From Planctomycetaceae bacterium (GTDB lineage: Bacteria; Planctomycetota; Planctomycetia; Pirellulales; Thermoguttaceae): a stretch of 7,380 nucleotides of DNA. Where the stretch lies: contig JAITBS010000620.1 in NCBI GenBank assembly GCA_031283515.1, positions 1 through 7,380 of the forward strand. Direction: 5' to 3'. A program made the translations under genes and the position numbers. The stretch's first letter is position 1, and every line of letters starts with the position of its first letter. A model generated the notes under the pieces. It had not been told where the DNA came from. It worked only from the letters and a program-made list of their open reading frames with translations, and made no database searches. Positions 3,728-7,380 of the stretch are shown here, piece after piece.

Positions 3728-6700
3728 ATGGCAACACCTTCACAACGCCGTATTCATTTCCACGAAGTCCACAAATTCGGAGCTCAAAATTCGACTTACG
3801 AAATTCCTGATCTGACAATTCTCCAGACGCAGAGTTATCAGCGATTTCTTCAGGAAGATATTCCTCCGTTAAAACGGGAAAATATCGGACTTGAGGCAGT
3901 ATTGCGTGAGATATTTCCAATCGAAACATTCGATAAGTCGATTCGTTTGGAATATCGTTATTACGAACTCGAAAAACCCCGCTATGAACCGGATGAATGT
4001 CGTCAATTACGTTTGACTTACGGTAAACCCTTCAAAGTCCGTTTGCGGCTTGTTAAAGAAAGCAGTACGCACGAAGAAGATGTTTATCTGGGTGATATTC
4101 CGATTATGCTTGGCGGCGGTGAGTTTATCATCAACGGTGCCGAGCGTGTCGTTGTGAGCCAACTTCATCGAAGTCCCGGAATTGATTTTGTTTCAGAAAT
4201 GGACGGTGACCGCCGGACATTCAGTTGCCGTGTTATTCCCGAACGCGGAAGTTGGATCGAATTGAATATGACTCGAAAAGAAACAATCTCAGCCAAAATT
4301 GACCAGAGCAGTAAACTGCCAATTATGATGTTTCTCCGTGCAATGTCGGATAAATACGGAACAAACTCGCAACTCATGAAGTCGTTTTATCAAACGGAAA
4401 CAATTAAAATCGAAACCCAAAAATTCAGTCATCCTACTCCTCAAAAAGCTGCCGCTCAAACGAAATCGTCCAAATCGAAAAAAGCAAAGGCTGCTAAAAA
4501 TGAAGTTGTTGAAGAAAATATTGCTCTTGCCGAAGACCAAACCGTAACTGGAGAAACTCCCAAAGAACCGCCTGTTGATTTGAGTGTATATACTGCACCG
4601 TTTCGCGGAAAAGTTGCCGTCAATGATATTGTTTATCCGCAAGGTTCGGAACGAGCCGGTCAGATTATTCTCGAAACCGGAGAATTAATTACGGAAAGTA
4701 AAGCATTGGAAATTATTGGTTCGGGAATCAAAAAGATTGAGGTGATCGAAGAGCAGAAAAATAAATTGTTACTCAATTCGCTTGCCGAAGATAAAACCAG
4801 TTCCCACGATGAAGCGTTAGCCAAAATTTACATGCGTCTCCGACCGGGAAATCCGCCGCAAATTGATAAGGCACGGGAATTGTTTTACGACAAGTTTTTT
4901 GATACAAATCGTTATCGGCTTGGTCGGGTTGGGCGTTTTCGTATCAACCGGAAACTTGGTATTAATATTCCGTTGGACGAAATGACACTCAAAGCGGAAG
5001 ATATTATCGAAGCGGTTAAATATCTGAACCGGCTTTGGGGCGGCGACCGTGCTGTCGAAGTTGATGATATTGACCATCTTGGTAACCGCCGTCTTCGAAC
5101 TATTGACGAATTAGCAGGTGAAGAGTTACGAAAAGGTTTCCTCAAACTCCGCCGCACTGTCCAAGAACGTCTCGCTTCTCGCGGTAATGAAGAAATTACG
5201 CCGCGTCAAGTTATCAATCAGAAAAGTATTTCAGCGGCAATAGAATATTTCTTCGGTCGCGGTGAACTCTCACAAGTGGTTGACCAAACCAATCCGTTGT
5301 CAATGTTGACCCATGAACGGCGTCTTTCAGCTTTGGGTCCCGGAGGTTTGAATCGGAAGCGGGCAGGTTTTGATGTTCGCGACGTTCACTCTTCGCACTA
5401 CGGGCGAATTTGTCCCATTGAAACACCGGAAGGTACTAATATCGGTCTCATCTCCAGTCTCAGTATTTACGCAACAGTTGATGAGTTCGGATTTCTTGTT
5501 TCTCCGTATCGGAAATTAGAAAATGGAAAATTAACAAATAAAATTGATTGGCTTCGTGCTGATGAAGAACACGAAGCAAAACTTGCTCCGGCAGACATCA
5601 AAATTGAAAACGGAACAATTATTCCTGATGAAATTTCCGAAACGGTTATTGTCCGTTATCGGGGCGATTATGATCCGGTTCCGGTTGAAGATGTTGAATA
5701 TATTGACGTTTCGCCGAGCCAAATGATTGGGGTTTCTGCCGGTTTGATTCCGTTCCTCGAACACGACGATGCCAACCGTGCATTGATGGGTTCCAACATG
5801 CAACGGCAAGCAGTTCCGCTTTTGATTTCAGAACCGCCGCTTGTTGCAACAGGATTGGAAGGACGTGCCGCGTTCAACTCCAGTCTTCTGATTCACGCCA
5901 AACGCGGCGGAACAGTGAGTTATGTTGACTCGCAACGTATTATCATCGACTACGGAACCGGAACCGATGAATATGTGCTACGGAAATTTGTCGGACTTAA
6001 TGAACGGACTTGCCAGAATCAAGTACCGATTGTTAAACCGAGCGAGAAAATTAAAACCGGTCAGATTATTGCTGACGGTGCGAGTATGTATCATGGTGAA
6101 CTCTGTCTTGGGCGTAATGTTCTTGTTGCGTTTATGGCGTGGGACGGTTTTAACTTTGAGGATGCGATTATTATTAGTGAAGACCTTGTCAAAAAGGATA
6201 CTTATACGTCGATTCATATTGAAGAGTTTGACGTGGAAATACGTGATACAAAATTGGGGCGTGAAGAATTTACGGACGATATTCCGAATGTCGGTGAAAA
6301 AGCGTTGCGAAATCTTGACGAAACCGGAATTGTTCGTGTTGGAACTTATGTTCGTCCCGGCGATATCTTGGTCGGAAAAGTAACACCAAAATCGAAAACC
6401 GAACTCACTCCGGAAGAAAAATTACTGCACGCAATTTTTGGTCGTGCCGGCGAAGATGTTAAAAACGAATCGCTCGAAGTTCCTTCCGGTGTTGAAGGAA
6501 TTGTGATTGGAACTCAAAAATTCTCCTGCCGAATGAGTCTTTCGGAAGATGAGCGAAAAGCATTTGATGCGGAAGTTCGCCGTGTTGAAAAAGAAGAAGA
6601 TGAACGAATTGAAATTTTGTTTAAACCGTTAATTGAGGAACTGGAAAAAGTTCTTGGACATTCAATTGATCGGGAAGAAACGGAACAGCCGAAATTGTTT

Positions 6701-7380
6701 CGAATTGAGCATCTCAATATCGAAGAATCCGATCCGAAACGTGAAGAAGCGGAACGAATTTACCAGAAACATTGGCCAGCGATTGAAGCGGCGGTTGATG
6801 CGAAAGACCGCAAGGTCAATTCGATGAAACGCGGTGATGAACTTCGGCGTGGAGTTCTTCAAATGGTCAAGGTGTATGTTGCCGCGAAACGGGTGATTTC
6901 GGTTGGTGATAAAATGGCTGGTCGGCATGGAAACAAAGGTGTGATTGCCAAAATTCTTCCGCGTGAAGACATGCCGTATCTGGCGGACGGAACACCGATT
7001 GAAATTATGCTTAACCCGCTTGGGGTTCCGAGTCGTATGAATGTCGGTCAGATTCTTGAAACACATCTTGGTTGGGCGGCGGCGAAACTTGGTTATCAAG
7101 CGATTACGCCGGTATTCGACGGAGCCTCTGAACAAGATATTAACGATTGTCTTGAAAAAGCCGGTTTGCCGCGGCACGGAAAAGTCAGACTTTACGACGG
7201 ACGAACCGGCGAACCGTTTGATCAGGAAACAACAGTTGGTTACATTTATATGCTCAAGTTGCATCATCTTGTTGACGACAAAGTTCATGCTCGAAGTACT
7301 GGTCCGTATTCGCTTATTACGCAACAACCGTTGGGAGGCAAAGCGAGATTTGGTGGTCAACGGTTTGGTGAAATGGAAGT
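3728..7380 (+). CDS. rpoB: DNA-directed RNA polymerase subunit beta (3' end beyond the window)
   Basis: This encodes the beta subunit of RNA polymerase, which forms half of the catalytic cleft with beta-prime. The frame is open for 1217 codons plus two bases and runs off the window. By comparison with E. coli beta, about 75 C-terminal residues are missing, and rpoC would be expected next. The N-terminus MATPSQRRIHFHEVHKFGAQ fits the family. GGGEFIINGAERVVVSQLHRSPG lies near residues 130-155. Residues 236-283 are a Lys/Ala/Glu-rich low-complexity insert in the beta lobe. The rifampicin-pocket cluster spans 510-537, with D519, H529 and S534 matching E. coli D516, H526 and S531. NFEDAI has E811/D812, which match E813/D814 near the active centre. 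DKMAGRHGNKG (1061-1071) carries the active-site lysines K1062 and K1070. DDKVHARSTG has H1187, matching E. coli H1237. Between K1070 and H1187 it is about 47 residues shorter than E. coli. The ATG at 3728 is the first in-frame start that gives the family N-terminus. No Shine-Dalgarno sequence is visible. Confidence 0.98.
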   Translation, partial: MATPSQRRIHFHEVHKFGAQNSTYEIPDLTILQTQSYQRFLQEDIPPLKRENIGLEAVLREIFPIETFDKSIRLEYRYYELEKPRYEPDECRQLRLTYGKPFKVRLRLVKESSTHEEDVYLGDIPIMLGGGEFIINGAERVVVSQLHRSPGIDFVSEMDGDRRTFSCRVIPERGSWIELNMTRKETISAKIDQSSKLPIMMFLRAMSDKYGTNSQLMKSFYQTETIKIETQKFSHPTPQKAAAQTKSSKSKKAKAAKNEVVEENIALAEDQTVTGETPKEPPVDLSVYTAPFRGKVAVNDIVYPQGSERAGQIILETGELITESKALEIIGSGIKKIEVIEEQKNKLLLNSLAEDKTSSHDEALAKIYMRLRPGNPPQIDKARELFYDKFFDTNRYRLGRVGRFRINRKLGINIPLDEMTLKAEDIIEAVKYLNRLWGGDRAVEVDDIDHLGNRRLRTIDELAGEELRKGFLKLRRTVQERLASRGNEEITPRQVINQKSISAAIEYFFGRGELSQVVDQTNPLSMLTHERRLSALGPGGLNRKRAGFDVRDVHSSHYGRICPIETPEGTNIGLISSLSIYATVDEFGFLVSPYRKLENGKLTNKIDWLRADEEHEAKLAPADIKIENGTIIPDEISETVIVRYRGDYDPVPVEDVEYIDVSPSQMIGVSAGLIPFLEHDDANRALMGSNMQRQAVPLLISEPPLVATGLEGRAAFNSSLLIHAKRGGTVSYVDSQRIIIDYGTGTDEYVLRKFVGLNERTCQNQVPIVKPSEKIKTGQIIADGASMYHGELCLGRNVLVAFMAWDGFNFEDAIIISEDLVKKDTYTSIHIEEFDVEIRDTKLGREEFTDDIPNVGEKALRNLDETGIVRVGTYVRPGDILVGKVTPKSKTELTPEEKLLHAIFGRAGEDVKNESLEVPSGVEGIVIGTQKFSCRMSLSEDERKAFDAEVRRVEKEEDERIEILFKPLIEELEKVLGHSIDREETEQPKLFRIEHLNIEESDPKREEAERIYQKHWPAIEAAVDAKDRKVNSMKRGDELRRGVLQMVKVYVAAKRVISVGDKMAGRHGNKGVIAKILPREDMPYLADGTPIEIMLNPLGVPSRMNVGQILETHLGWAAAKLGYQAITPVFDGASEQDINDCLEKAGLPRHGKVRLYDGRTGEPFDQETTVGYIYMLKLHHLVDDKVHARSTGPYSLITQQPLGGKARFGGQRFGEME

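Noticed and set aside
6662..7360. Long minus-strand frame (232 codons) opposite rpoB
   Set aside because: It is a shadow of the strongly conserved rpoB frame, caused by its codon usage. The translated product is rich in Arg, Asn, Phe and Thr and has no known domain.

Overview
This window is one strand-coherent stretch of a bacterial chromosome. It carries an initiator tRNA gene and then the ribosomal protein / RNA polymerase cluster rplA (L1), rplJ (L10), rplL (L7/L12) and the first nine tenths or so of rpoB, all on the + strand. The L1 sequence (start MSKHSKRYR, the motif GWTDFDVCIATPDMMGLVGP, and the end ATMSPGVRV) and the RpoB sequence look like those of Planctomycetota as I remember them. 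The intergenic DNA is very A+T-rich and the spacers are long, so I infer a low-GC planctomycete. That placement is from memory of the family and was not searched.

Layout. Positions 1-260 hold no gene but contain nested inverted repeats: a small hairpin at 29-57, a long imperfect palindrome at 46-174 and a second palindrome at 192-244. A well-formed sigma70-type promoter (481-508) precedes the initiator tRNA-fMet (555-628), and a strong intrinsic terminator (683-719) closes that unit. A second promoter with a perfect -35 box (886-913) starts the rplA transcript. Its leader has a 13-bp tandem duplication and a hairpin with two competing partners. rplA, rplJ, rplL and rpoB follow, separated by 177, 236 and 561 bases. 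Each spacer holds RNA-structure candidates. The most convincing is a long hairpin with a T-tract after rplL, placed like the attenuator between rplL and rpoB in E. coli.

How it works together. L1 forms the mobile stalk at the ribosomal E site. L10 with several L7/L12 dimers forms the stalk that recruits translation GTPases. RpoB is the beta subunit of RNA polymerase. Keeping them in one cluster is standard, and the spacers are where their different stoichiometries would be set: L7/L12 is needed in several copies per L10, and RpoB in far fewer. Only rplL has a visible Shine-Dalgarno-like purine tract, and the terminator-like hairpin lies before rpoB. Both fit that logic.

What is unusual. rplK (L11), normally directly upstream of rplA, is absent from the preceding 1 kb, and rplA seems to have its own promoter. 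Three separate short tandem duplications (13, 14 and 21 bp) occur in the cluster. RpoB carries a Lys/Ala/Glu-rich low-complexity segment near residues 236-283. I see no CRISPR array, transposase, phage gene or defence system. The best candidates for something undescribed are the palindromic elements at the left end and the leader structures.
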